A DNA stretch of 14,156 nt. Source: CAZYTO01 sp964650405. GTDB lineage: Bacteria > Acidobacteriota > Thermoanaerobaculia > Gp7-AA8. Each line of letters opens with the position of its first letter. The first letter of the stretch is position 1. Shown here piece by piece: positions 1 through 6,655 of this stretch. The notes beneath the pieces were generated by a model. The model was not told the origin of the DNA. It saw only the letters and a list, made by a program, of their open reading frames with translations, and ran no database searches. The position numbers and the translations under genes are program-made. The DNA is taken from the NCBI GenBank assembly GCA_964650405.1, contig CAZYTO010000151.1, positions 1 through 14,156 of the forward strand, given 5' to 3'.

Positions 1-698
1 ATGCGCTCGCGGCGGAGCGTCGCTGCGTCGCGGATGCGGAGCCCGGAGTAACGGAGGAGGAGCACGATCGCGCGGAGCCGGTTCCGATTGCCTTCGCCGT
101 AGATGCCTTTGATCGGGAAGCGGTCGCAGGCCGAGACGATCGCGTTCACCTCCTCGGCCGTGAAGGGGAGGGTGGGGTCCTGCTTCACCTTCGGCGGGTG
201 GAGGGACTTCATCGGGTTATCCGAGATCCACTTCATACGCATGCAGAAGTAGAAGAAGCCGACGACGCGCTGGTACTTCTTCGAGGCGGCGAGCGCCTCG
301 TCTTTCCAGGTCGAACGCCACGCGGTGAGGCGGTCGGGGGTGAGGTCTTTGAGGAAGCGGTAGCCGCGGTCTTTCGCGAACTTAAGAAACTGCTTTTCGA
401 AGATGGTGGTGAGCTTGGTGATCGTTGCTTCGGCGAGGTGTCGTGCACGGGCATCGTCGAGGTACTTCATGACAGCCGTCTCGATGCGCGCCGGCTCAAC
501 TTTCTGGCCGCTGATCGCGCCTGCAGCCTGCCACTGCACGATGAGTTTGGAGGCCGCCTCGATCGTGGTCACATCGAGCGCGCGGCGGATGGTTTCTCCG
601 CTGAGCGTCCCCTGGACCCAGATCGGGCAGCTGCGGCGGAGATACGAACGGGAGGTATGGGAGCAGGACTTCAGGTGGCGGCGGTAGATTCGAAGCAT
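1..698 (-). CDS. Tyrosine-type site-specific recombinase (island integrase), N-terminal 232 residues, cut by window edge
   Basis: Reading from the ATG at 698-696 leftwards gives an uninterrupted frame of 232 residues that runs off position 1. A GGAGAG ribosome binding site lies a few bases upstream of the ATG. Residues 1-60 hold a small Cys/His cluster (H8, C12, H14, C24, in HLKSCSH and SCPIWVQG) that looks like a zinc-knuckle module seen at the start of many integrases. Residues about 75-170 have the helical character of the SAM-like core-binding domain (MKYLDDARARHLAEATITKL). The catalytic domain begins near 178 (LPFTAEEVNAIV), and R221 in YSGLRIRDA is the first catalytic Arg of the tyrosine recombinase family. 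The remaining catalytic residues (Lys, H-x-x-R, His/Trp, Tyr) lie outside the window. The gene points away from the neighbouring tmRNA gene, whose 3' end is 111 bp from its start, so it most likely belongs to an element integrated at ssrA. Completeness of the gene cannot be judged here. Confidence 0.9.
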   Translation of the reverse strand, partial: MLRIYRRHLKSCSHTSRSYLRRSCPIWVQGTLSGETIRRALDVTTIEAASKLIVQWQAAGAISGQKVEPARIETAVMKYLDDARARHLAEATITKLTTIFEKQFLKFAKDRGYRFLKDLTPDRLTAWRSTWKDEALAASKKYQRVVGFFYFCMRMKWISDNPMKSLHPPKVKQDPTLPFTAEEVNAIVSACDRFPIKGIYGEGNRNRLRAIVLLLRYSGLRIRDAATLRRER

Positions 699-768
699 CG
701 CACTCTCCGTTCTAGATCGAAGAGTACGTATTAGGTACACGGCCGAATCGCCAGTTTCGCGAGAATCG

Positions 769-795
769 CTAAACGCCGCAAGATCAGTCGTTTAG
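769..795. repeat. Inverted repeat between integrase start and tmRNA 3' end
   Basis: CTAAACG at 769-775 is repeated as its exact complement CGTTTAG at 789-795 with a 13-bp spacer, and GAG (761-763) and CTC (798-800) weakly extend it. It lies between the tmRNA CCA end and the integrase start. It could be a recombinase or excisionase binding arm of the attachment site, or a weak transcript-end hairpin for ssrA. The sequence alone does not decide between these. Confidence 0.4.
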
Positions 796-809
796 GTCTC
801 GAAAATCGT

Positions 810-840
810 TGGTGGAGGCGGCGGGAGTTGAACCCGCGTC
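810..840 (-). other. Putative integration (att) site at the tmRNA 3' end
   Basis: The last bases of ssrA (T-arm, acceptor strand and encoded CCA at 812-810) directly face the integrase gene. Integrases of this family commonly target this part of ssrA and rebuild the gene on insertion. The tmRNA end is intact here, as expected for the attachment half carrying the functional gene. The matching direct repeat at the far island end would lie left of the window; I see no second copy inside it. The exact core limits are inferred. Confidence 0.45.
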
Positions 841-1043
841 CGAGAGCAGTGGAACCTGGCTCCTACATGCTTGTCCCGCCTTTGAGTTCTCGTCCGTTTC
901 CTGCCCGGCGGGCGGGGAACGAAGACGGACCAGCCTCTGGGTTTTCGTCGGTGGCGGCGAGACGGACCGCGACCGCTTAGCTCACCTTGATGGCATCCGG
1001 CCCGGCGGCGTGAGCAACCATCGGGCCGGACGCTCACGGGTTT

Positions 1044-1076
1044 TTAGGCCGCGAGGGCGAGTTGGCTGTTGTTCGC
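1044..1076 (-). other. tmRNA tag-peptide reading frame (ANNSQLALAA)
   Basis: The frame GCG AAC AAC AGC CAA CTC GCC CTC GCG GCC TAA encodes ANNSQLALAA. The preceding TAGCT in front of the GCG resume codon matches the TAGTC-GCA context of the E. coli resume site, and the C-terminal ALAA is the protease-recognition end known from E. coli (ANDENYALAA). It is part of the tmRNA, not an independent gene. Confidence 0.9.
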
Positions 1077-1275
1077 AGCTACTCAGTGGTGATCGTTTTT
1101 ACGAGGCAATCAGCTCGGCATGCAACCAAAGCCCCGACGTGTCCCCGTCGAAGCCGGTACGCCCCCAACTTGTCAATGAACGGCTCGCAGCAAAACGGCT
1201 CGACTCGGAGCGGCATTCCGGCAGCGGGTCCTGGTTCACCCGGTGTAGTCAGTCTTTGGCCTGACGCGTCGATTC

Positions 1276-1743
1276 TCAGTGAGCTGGCGGCGGCTGGGCG
1301 AAGGACTGTGAAAAATCCTTCCGCCGCGGCCCGCCCGCGCTCTCGAAGTACGCCGTGCCGGTCACCCACACCCGGTCCGACGGGTTGGCTCGCCCTTCCT
1401 GCACGTTGGCCCACATCTCGAACGGAAGAGCGGTTTCTTTTCCGGGAGCGATCGTCTCGTGAAATGAGACCGGCGTGTTCCGAAGGACGTAGGGGCTCCG
1501 TCCCACGGCCCGCATCTCGAGTTGCCGCAGCGTCAACTCCTCCGCCGATCGGTTCCGCACCGTGATCTGGTAGGCGATCGAGATCGCTCCCCCTTGCTTG
1601 ACGACGAAGTCCGAAGCCGGCAGTTGCTCGATCTGGATCTCCGCATCGGCGACGTTCAAGTCGGGGGGCGAGGCGGACCCGAAGCTGAGCAGCAGCAGCA
1701 CGCCAAGGAGGGCCCGGAACCTTTGCACTGCGTTGAAGCACAT
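1276..1743 (-). CDS. Secreted protein of unknown function, Ig-like beta-sandwich character
   Basis: 155 residues from an ATG at 1743 that has a strong AAGGAG Shine-Dalgarno at good spacing. The N terminus (RFRALLGVLLLLSFGSAS) is a signal peptide with likely cleavage around GSAS-PP. There is no lipobox Cys and no second membrane segment, so the product should be periplasmic or secreted. The mature part, about 125 residues, alternates hydrophobic and polar residues (ISIAYQITVRNRSAEELTL, APGKETALPFEMWANV, VWVTGTAYFES), which fits a single beta-sandwich resembling LEA-type or CARDB-like accessory domains. No catalytic motif is visible and I do not recognise a named family. It ends 109 bp before the tmRNA 5' end on the same strand and is divergent from nadC. 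Function unknown; that it is a real secreted protein is fairly sure from the signal peptide and ribosome binding site. Confidence 0.8.
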   Translation of the reverse strand: MCFNAVQRFRALLGVLLLLSFGSASPPDLNVADAEIQIEQLPASDFVVKQGGAISIAYQITVRNRSAEELTLRQLEMRAVGRSPYVLRNTPVSFHETIAPGKETALPFEMWANVQEGRANPSDRVWVTGTAYFESAGGPRRKDFSQSFAQPPPAH

Positions 1744-1829
1744 TTCTTCGCTCCTTCCGGACTGCGACGCGCCGCCCGATTTTAGCCTAGCTCTGCAATT
1801 CGCACCCGTGCCGCCGGCCTCGCGCTTCC

Positions 1830-1858
1830 GGACCCGAGGGCGCGTTGTTTTCGGGTCC
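1830..1858. repeat. Inverted repeat in the nadC upstream region
   Basis: GGACCCGA (1830-1837) and TCGGGTCC (1851-1858) are perfect complements around a 13-nt loop. They lie in the 179-bp space between the divergent starts of the secreted protein and nadC. It could be an operator or a leader hairpin of nadC; no known regulator box is recognised. The hairpin also covers the most upstream in-frame start (TTG 1845), making that start unlikely. Confidence 0.35.
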
Positions 1859-1922
1859 TGATTTCGGTCCAGGCCCGGAGGCTGTTGGATCGGGTCCCGT
1901 GACAGCGGATAGAGTTACGGGC

Positions 1923-2747
1923 GTGGACCAATCAGAGATCGATGAGATCGTAAGGCGCGCGCTGGACGAGGACCTGCCCGACATCACCAGCGAGGCCATC
2001 TTCGCGCCCGGCGACCGCGGCTCGGCGCGCTTTCTGGTCAAGTCGCCGGGCATCCTGGCCGGGCTGCCGTTCGCCGCGGCGACGTTCCGGACCATCGAGA
2101 GCGGCAGCCTTTTCACCGCGCTGAAGAACGACGGCGATGCGGTGGCGGCCGGCGACATCGTGGCCGAGGTCAGCGCGTCGGTGATCACGCTGCTCTCCGG
2201 CGAGCGGACGGCGCTGAACCTGATGCAACGCGCGTCCGGCATCGCCACGACCACGCTGCGCTACGTGGAGGCCGTGGCGGGCACAAAGGCCAAGATCTAC
2301 GACACGCGCAAGACAGCGCCCGGGCTGCGCGCCCTCGACAAGTACGCCGTTCGCTGCGGCGGCGGCGAGAACCCCCGGCTGGGGCTGCACGACATGTTCC
2401 TGGTGAAGAACAACCACGTCGACCGGGCCGGCTCGATCACGGCCGCCGTGGAGCGCATCCGCAGCCGGAACATGCCGCAGCAGATCATGGTCGAGGTGCG
2501 CAACGAGCGCGAGCTGGCCGAGGCGCTGGAGCTGGGGCCTGATTTCATCCTGCTCGACAACATGTCCCCCGCGGAGCTGCGCCGCTGCGTGGAGACGACC
2601 GCCGGCCGCATCCCGCTCGAAGCCTCCGGCGGGATCACGTTCGAGACGCTCCGGGCCGTGGCCGAGAGCGGCGTGGACCGGATCTCGATCGGGGCACTCA
2701 CGCACTCGGTGCGGGCTCTGGATATCTCCATGAAAATCGAGTGCTGA
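1923..2747 (+). CDS. nadC: Nicotinate-nucleotide pyrophosphorylase (quinolinate phosphoribosyltransferase)
   Basis: Converts quinolinate and PRPP to nicotinate mononucleotide, pyrophosphate and CO2 in cytoplasmic de novo NAD synthesis. From the GTG at 1923 the product is 274 residues, the usual NadC length. The N-terminal helix and EDLPDITSEAIF match the family start. Family motifs follow: TRKTAPGLR (about 128-136), KYAVRCGGGENPRLGL with DMFLVKNNH (about 141-164), FILLDNM, EASGGIT (223-229) and the C-terminal ISIGALTHS phosphate-binding segment. The usual N-H-R of GGGxNHR is N-P-R here, so a His that contacts substrate in characterised enzymes is Pro. The frame stays open upstream to a TTG at 1845, but that extension is low-complexity and lies in a hairpin; GTG 1923 or GTG 1899 are better starts, although neither has a strong ribosome binding site. 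No nadA or nadB lies beside it. Confidence 0.93.
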   Translation: MDQSEIDEIVRRALDEDLPDITSEAIFAPGDRGSARFLVKSPGILAGLPFAAATFRTIESGSLFTALKNDGDAVAAGDIVAEVSASVITLLSGERTALNLMQRASGIATTTLRYVEAVAGTKAKIYDTRKTAPGLRALDKYAVRCGGGENPRLGLHDMFLVKNNHVDRAGSITAAVERIRSRNMPQQIMVEVRNERELAEALELGPDFILLDNMSPAELRRCVETTAGRIPLEASGGITFETLRAVAESGVDRISIGALTHSVRALDISMKIEC

Positions 2748-2773
2748 GTGCCGAGTGCCGAGTGCCGAGTGCC
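2739..2773. repeat. Tandem heptamer repeat (GAGTGCC) at the nadC stop
   Basis: Five consecutive 7-bp units, GAGTGCT then four GAGTGCC, start inside the last nadC codons and run past its TGA (2745-2747), followed by a decayed unit (GAGGGGC). The next stretch to 2845 contains an imperfect palindrome around GAGGCACGAGTGCCTC (2781-2796) and no gene. The period matches the heptamer tracts in other gaps of this window. nadC translation ends inside the repeat, so the array probably expanded or inserted at the gene's end. Confidence 0.85.
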
Positions 2774-2845
2774 GAGGGGCATGAGGCACGAGTGCCTCTC
2801 CCATTGTACGAAACAATTCGTTGATCGACTCGTATTGCTCGCTTC

Positions 2846-5110
2846 ATGCGGCGCTTGACGATGCTCCTTCTTCTCTCGCTCCTTCCGCTTGCCGACGCGT
2901 TCGCCCAGGAATTCGACTTCCCTGAAAGCGCCGGTCACGACGATGCCGTGCTCGCCCAGGCCATGCCCGAGCTGGCGAAGGCGGTCCTGGCGGAGTATCG
3001 CGCGGCGGAGCGGGAGACGGACCTCGACAACCTCTTCCGGCTGCAGATGGTGGCCGGCCGGTACGAAGACGCGGTCAAGAGCATCACCGAGCGGCGGGCG
3101 CTGCGCACGGCGAAGGTCCCCGGCGGCGGCGACTGGATCGACGTGCAGTACGAGGTCCTGGCCAGGGCGAAGGCGGATGGCGGCCGGCCGTTCGCGGAGG
3201 CCTATACGCAGGCGTTCCAGGACGTCATCGGGCATCTCGACGACCGGAACGCGGCGCTGGTGATCCGAACGATGCGGGCGGCGGGGCAGGAGTCGATGAA
3301 GGGCGCCGTGCAGCGGGATCGGGAGAAGCAGAAGGGGAAGGGACGAATCGCGCTGGCCGATGCGCTGCAGCTCGTTCGCGACTACCAGGTCTTCGATTCG
3401 TATCGCACGTTCATGCCGCTGGCCGTGCCGCTGGCCGAGGCGGATGACAACCGGCGCTATGTCATCGTGAAGGACCAGGTGGTCGCGACGAGTGACGGCG
3501 TTTCTCTCTGCACGACGATCGTGCGGCCGCGCGTGGAACGGCCGCTGCCCGCGCTGCTCGAATTCACGATCTACGTCGATCCCGTGTGGAATCTCGAAGA
3601 TCCGCTCGTGGCCGCCGCGCACGGCTACGTGGGGGTGCTCGGCCTGACCCGCGGCAAGGGATGCAGCTCCGGTCCCATCGTTCCGTACCGTCACGACGGT
3701 CCCGACGCCGCGGCGTTGATCGGCTGGATCGCCGCGCAGCCGTGGAGCGACGGCCGGGTGGGGATGTACAGCGGGAGCTACAACGGATTCACCGCCTGGA
3801 GCGCGGCCAAACAGATGCCGAAGGCGCTGAAGGCCATCGCCGTCGGAGCACCAGCCAGGCCGGGCGTCGACGTTCCGATGGAAGGGAACGTCTTCTGGAA
3901 CTTCGTCTACGCGTGGCCCTTCTACACCACCGATCTGAAGGGCGCGGATGACGCGACCTACAACGATTTCGAGCGCTGGAACCGGCTCAGCCGCAACTGG
4001 TATGTGAGCGGGCGCGCCTACCGGGACCTCGACAAGATCGACGGGAAGCCGAATCCGATCTTCGACGAGTGGATCTCCCATCCGGGCTACGACGCCTACT
4101 GGCGGAGCCTCGTCCCGTCGGCGGAGGAGCTGGCCCGGCTCCGGATCGCCGTGCTCCAGACGGCCGGCTATTACTTCGGCGGCCCCGGAGCGGCCGTCCC
4201 GTACTACACGGCGTACGCGCGGGCCAATCCGAAGGCGGAGCAGTACCTGCTGATCGGGCCGTATCACCATTTCGGGGCGCAGATCGGCGTGGTCGGACTC
4301 CTCGGGCAGATCTTTCCATCGCTGGCCGGCCTGGACCTCGATCCGGCGGCGCTGATCAACATCGAGGAACTGCGCTACGACTTCTTCGATCACGAGTTCA
4401 AGGGCGCGCCGCTGCCCGCCCTGCTGAAAGACCGCGTCAACTACGAGGTGACCGGGGCGAACGTCTGGAAGCACGCGCCGTCGCTGGAGGCGATGGCCAA
4501 CGGAAAGATGCGCCTTCATCTCACCCCGGCGCGATCGGGGAGCAATTACAGCCTGAGCGGCGAAGAGAGCGATTCGTCCGTGACGCTCACCGTGAACATG
4601 GCCGACCGCAGCGACGCCGACCGCCAGGCACCCGGCGGGGGCGTGGTCAGCAAGGAGATCGACACCTGGAACGGGCTGGAGTTCGTCAGCGACTCGCTGC
4701 CGGCGGGGACGGAGGTGAGCGGCCTCTTCTCCGGCCGCCTCGACTTCGTCGCCAACAAGAAGGACTTCGATTTCGAGATCGATCTCTACGAACTGACGCC
4801 GAAGGGGGAGTACGTCCTGCTGGCGCCATACTGGTCGCGCACCAGCTACGCGGGACATCCGGGCCGCCGGGACCTGTTGACGCCCGGGAAGCGCCATCGC
4901 CTCGACTTCCGGAGCATTCGCCTGATGAGCCGCGCGCTGCAGCCGGGCAGCCGGGTCGTGCTCGTGCTTACGGTGATCAAGGGAAACGACCGCCAGATCA
5001 ACTACGGCAGCGGAAAAGACGTCAGCGCGGAGACGGTGAAGGACGCTGGGGCACCGCTGGTGATCAGGTGGTATGGGGACAGTTACGTGGACCTGCCGGT
5101 CTGGAGGTGA
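2846..5110 (+). CDS. Secreted CocE/NonD-type (X-Pro dipeptidyl-peptidase S15-like) alpha/beta hydrolase
   Basis: 754 residues. The N terminus (MRRLTMLLLLSLLPLADAFA) is a clear signal peptide with cleavage after AFA, so the enzyme is periplasmic or secreted. Residues about 25-190 form a helical, non-catalytic N-terminal region. The S15/CocE alpha/beta-hydrolase core starts near 205 (VATSDGVSLCTTIVRP). The nucleophile elbow is GMYSGSYNGF with Ser311, and the His motif is GPYHHF with His475 (GPWxH in CocE). The C-terminal part from about 540 is beta-rich and fits the jelly-roll domain of this superfamily (GLFSGRLDF, INYGSGKDV). Family members act on X-Pro peptides, acyl esters or amides; the substrate cannot be read here. 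The usual catalytic Asp in GWYD/GYYD is Phe444 here (AGYYFGG), so the charge-relay acid is missing or supplied elsewhere. It stands alone, bracketed by repeats. The ATG at 2846 has a poor ribosome binding site; the ATG at 2861 is an alternative. Confidence 0.88.
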   Translation: MRRLTMLLLLSLLPLADAFAQEFDFPESAGHDDAVLAQAMPELAKAVLAEYRAAERETDLDNLFRLQMVAGRYEDAVKSITERRALRTAKVPGGGDWIDVQYEVLARAKADGGRPFAEAYTQAFQDVIGHLDDRNAALVIRTMRAAGQESMKGAVQRDREKQKGKGRIALADALQLVRDYQVFDSYRTFMPLAVPLAEADDNRRYVIVKDQVVATSDGVSLCTTIVRPRVERPLPALLEFTIYVDPVWNLEDPLVAAAHGYVGVLGLTRGKGCSSGPIVPYRHDGPDAAALIGWIAAQPWSDGRVGMYSGSYNGFTAWSAAKQMPKALKAIAVGAPARPGVDVPMEGNVFWNFVYAWPFYTTDLKGADDATYNDFERWNRLSRNWYVSGRAYRDLDKIDGKPNPIFDEWISHPGYDAYWRSLVPSAEELARLRIAVLQTAGYYFGGPGAAVPYYTAYARANPKAEQYLLIGPYHHFGAQIGVVGLLGQIFPSLAGLDLDPAALINIEELRYDFFDHEFKGAPLPALLKDRVNYEVTGANVWKHAPSLEAMANGKMRLHLTPARSGSNYSLSGEESDSSVTLTVNMADRSDADRQAPGGGVVSKEIDTWNGLEFVSDSLPAGTEVSGLFSGRLDFVANKKDFDFEIDLYELTPKGEYVLLAPYWSRTSYAGHPGRRDLLTPGKRHRLDFRSIRLMSRALQPGSRVVLVLTVIKGNDRQINYGSGKDVSAETVKDAGAPLVIRWYGDSYVDLPVWR

Positions 5111-5122
5111 CCGGAGCGGGAA

Positions 5123-5253
5123 GGCGAGCGGGACGCGGCGAGCGGCGAGCGGGGCTGGGTATCGGGGATCGGGTTCCGGCACCCGGCCCCGATACCCAAT
5201 ACCCGTCACCTGACCCCCTCCCCCCGCTCGCCGCTCGCCGCCTCCCGCTCGCC
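5123..5253. repeat. Large nested palindrome built of heptamers between hydrolase and diguanylate cyclase genes
   Basis: The outer arms 5123-5154 and 5222-5253 are 32 bp each and complementary with a single mismatch. Inside them GGGTATCGGGG (5157-5167) pairs exactly with CCCCGATACCC (5187-5197), and inside that CGGGT pairs with ACCCG. The sequence reads as consecutive 7-mers: GGCGAGC-type units in the outer arms and GGGTATC, GGGGATC, GGGTTCC, GGCACCC in the core. There is no T-run, so it is not a standard intrinsic terminator, although it may block transcript decay or read-through from the hydrolase gene. It nearly fills the 179-bp gap. Confidence 0.85.
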
Positions 5254-5289
5254 CGTCAGATGGCATCCCGTTTGCCCTGAAGCGGAGTC

Positions 5290-6261
5290 GTGAGCGAGAG
5301 TGCCTTCCGGGTCGTCATCGTCGATGACGATGCAGCCATCCGCCGCCTGGTCAAGCTGTACCTGCAGCGCAGCGGGTACGAAACGTTCGAGTTCGCCACG
5401 GGCGACGAGGCGCGCCGGGAGCTGACGAGCCTGTCCTGGGACCTGGCCATCCTGGACCGGAAGCTGCCGGACATGGACGGCGTGGTGCTCTGCCACGAGC
5501 TGAAGTCGAACCCGGAGTTCAAGGCGCGCTACGTCATTCTCCTGACCGGCGAGGCCGAACAGGCTGACAAGGTCCTGGGCCTGGACCTTGGCGCGGACGA
5601 CTACATCACCAAACCGTTCCAGCCGCCGGAGCTGCTGGCGCGCATCCGGGCGGCCAAGCGGATCGTCGACCTGCAGAAGGAGCTCATCGAGACGAACAAG
5701 CGCCTCGAGCGCCTCTCTATCACCGACGGCCTGACGAAGCTCTACAACCACCGGCACTTCCAGGACGAGCTGATGCGTGCCTTCGAAGAGTCAGAGCGCT
5801 ACGGCCGCCCGCTGTCCCTGGCCATCGTCGACCTCGACTTCTTCAAGAAGATCAACGACACCTACGGCCATGCCGTGGGCGACGAAGTGCTGAAGACCGT
5901 GTCGCACATCTTCCAGGACTCGATCCGCAGCACCGACCTCGCGGCACGTTACGGCGGCGAGGAATTCGCCGTGATGATGCCGGAGACCGAGCTGGCCGAG
6001 GCGCTGGTGTTCGCCGAGAAAATCCGGACGCTCGTGGAGAGCCAGACCGTGAAGACGCAGGCCGGAACGGTTTCGGTGACCGTCAGCATCGGCGTGGGCA
6101 GCGTGCCGCACTCGCGCATCCACACGGCGAAGGAGCTGGTCGTCGCGGCCGACAAGGCTCTCTATCGCGCCAAACGGAACGGCCGCAATCAGGTCCAGGC
6201 CGAAAAGCGCGCCGATCCCGCGCGGCGGACGTTCGAAACGAGAATCGTGGCGGTGAAGTAG
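5290..6261 (+). CDS. Response regulator with GGDEF output (diguanylate cyclase, PleD/WspR-like)
   Basis: 323 residues, cytoplasmic. The receiver domain (about 6-120) has the acidic pair in VDDD, phospho-acceptor Asp56 in LAILDRKLP, Thr86 and Lys108 in YITKPF. A short coiled linker (DLQKELIETNKRLERL, 127-142) leads to a GGDEF domain starting at the family signature TDGLTKLYNHRHF. The active-site loop is GGEEF at 222-226, and the product-inhibition I-site R213-x-x-D216 lies exactly five residues before it. All elements for phosphorylation-controlled synthesis of cyclic di-GMP with feedback inhibition are therefore present. The start is a GTG whose GGAG sits only about two bases upstream, so start choice is moderately sure. 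It converges with a small HPt gene that could feed it phosphate; no hybrid kinase lies beside them. Confidence 0.93.
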   Translation: MSESAFRVVIVDDDAAIRRLVKLYLQRSGYETFEFATGDEARRELTSLSWDLAILDRKLPDMDGVVLCHELKSNPEFKARYVILLTGEAEQADKVLGLDLGADDYITKPFQPPELLARIRAAKRIVDLQKELIETNKRLERLSITDGLTKLYNHRHFQDELMRAFEESERYGRPLSLAIVDLDFFKKINDTYGHAVGDEVLKTVSHIFQDSIRSTDLAARYGGEEFAVMMPETELAEALVFAEKIRTLVESQTVKTQAGTVSVTVSIGVGSVPHSRIHTAKELVVAADKALYRAKRNGRNQVQAEKRADPARRTFETRIVAVK

Positions 6262-6280
6262 GGGCATCGAGTGACACACT

Positions 6281-6315
6281 GACACCCGTTACCCGGCACC
6301 CGGTACCCGTCACCT
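6281..6315. repeat. Heptamer repeat (xxxACCC units) between convergent genes
   Basis: Consecutive 7-mers GACACCC, GTTACCC, GGCACCC, GGTACCC and GTCACCT fill the 53-bp gap between the stops of the diguanylate cyclase and HPt genes. The last unit touches the HPt stop codon. The word TACCCGTCACC in it recurs at about 5200 and 12174. No terminator with a T-run is seen here. Confidence 0.8.
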
Positions 6316-6602
6316 CAGAACGACCCAGCGATCCGGTCGATCTCCGCGCGCAGTTTCGCCACGTGGCGCACGATCGAGCCTGAATCGCCGCCGTCCACGG
6401 CCGATTCCACGGCCGCGGCCTCGTCGGAGATGACCGGGAAGCCGTAGCTGCCGCCGGAGCCCTTCAGTTGATGGGCGAGATAGGCGAGGCGGGCGTGCGC
6501 GTCCGTCGACGGCTCCGCCGCGCTCGTTTCCATCTCGTGCACCTTGTCATCGGCTTCGGCGAGGAACTCCCGCCGGAGCGCTTCGAGTTCTGGATCCACC
6601 AT
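6315..6602 (-). CDS. HPt (histidine phosphotransfer) domain protein
   Basis: 95 residues from the ATG at 6602. The single domain carries the HPt signature HQLKGSGGSYGF, in which His44 would receive phosphate and the following Lys-Gly is conserved. The N terminus (VDPELEALRREFLAEADDKVHEME) and C terminus (VRHVAKLRAEIDRI) are amphipathic helices that fit the four-helix bundle. Such proteins shuttle phosphate between a hybrid kinase and a response regulator. The frame can be extended to a GTG at 6629, but that adds residues encoded by the intergenic GGTACC repeat, so ATG 6602 is preferred; neither start has a clear Shine-Dalgarno. It ends 53 bp from the convergent diguanylate cyclase, whose receiver domain is an obvious candidate partner, which is inference from position only. 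It is divergent from the CBM9-like gene. Confidence 0.85.
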   Translation of the reverse strand: MVDPELEALRREFLAEADDKVHEMETSAAEPSTDAHARLAYLAHQLKGSGGSYGFPVISDEAAAVESAVDGGDSGSIVRHVAKLRAEIDRIAGSF

Positions 6603-6655
6603 ATACGTACCAGGTACCGGAAATTGCACGCCGTGTGCCGTTCGGGCTCGGCGCT

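Larger units (their letters stand above)
810..1166 (-). ncRNA. ssrA: Transfer-messenger RNA (tmRNA)
   Basis: Read on the minus strand, the 357-nt RNA starts with GGGGGCGTACCGGCTTCGAC at 1166, the near-universal tmRNA 5' signature. It ends with a T-loop (GGTTCAACTCC) and an encoded CCA at 812-810. The 5' GGGGGCG pairs with the 3' CGCCTCC to give a full seven-pair tRNA-like acceptor stem with one G-U. An internal tag reading frame ending in LALAA and TAA sits at 1076-1044. G/C-rich stretches between the tag and the 3' end match the pseudoknot region of one-piece tmRNAs. tmRNA with SmpB rescues ribosomes stalled on mRNAs lacking a stop codon and marks the unfinished protein for proteolysis. It is transcribed in the same direction as the island integrase that lies beyond its 3' end. 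Confidence 0.97.

Noticed and set aside
1171..1176. TTGACA (minus strand) just upstream of ssrA
   Set aside because: It is only 5-10 bases from the mature 5' end, so it cannot be the -35 for that end, and no matching -10 was seen.
2297..5266. A 989-codon open frame on the minus strand over nadC and the hydrolase gene
   Set aside because: It mirrors two well-supported genes, has the Arg/Pro/Ala-rich look of an antisense shadow, and crosses the heptamer repeat as GTRHSALGTQHS; no domain is visible.
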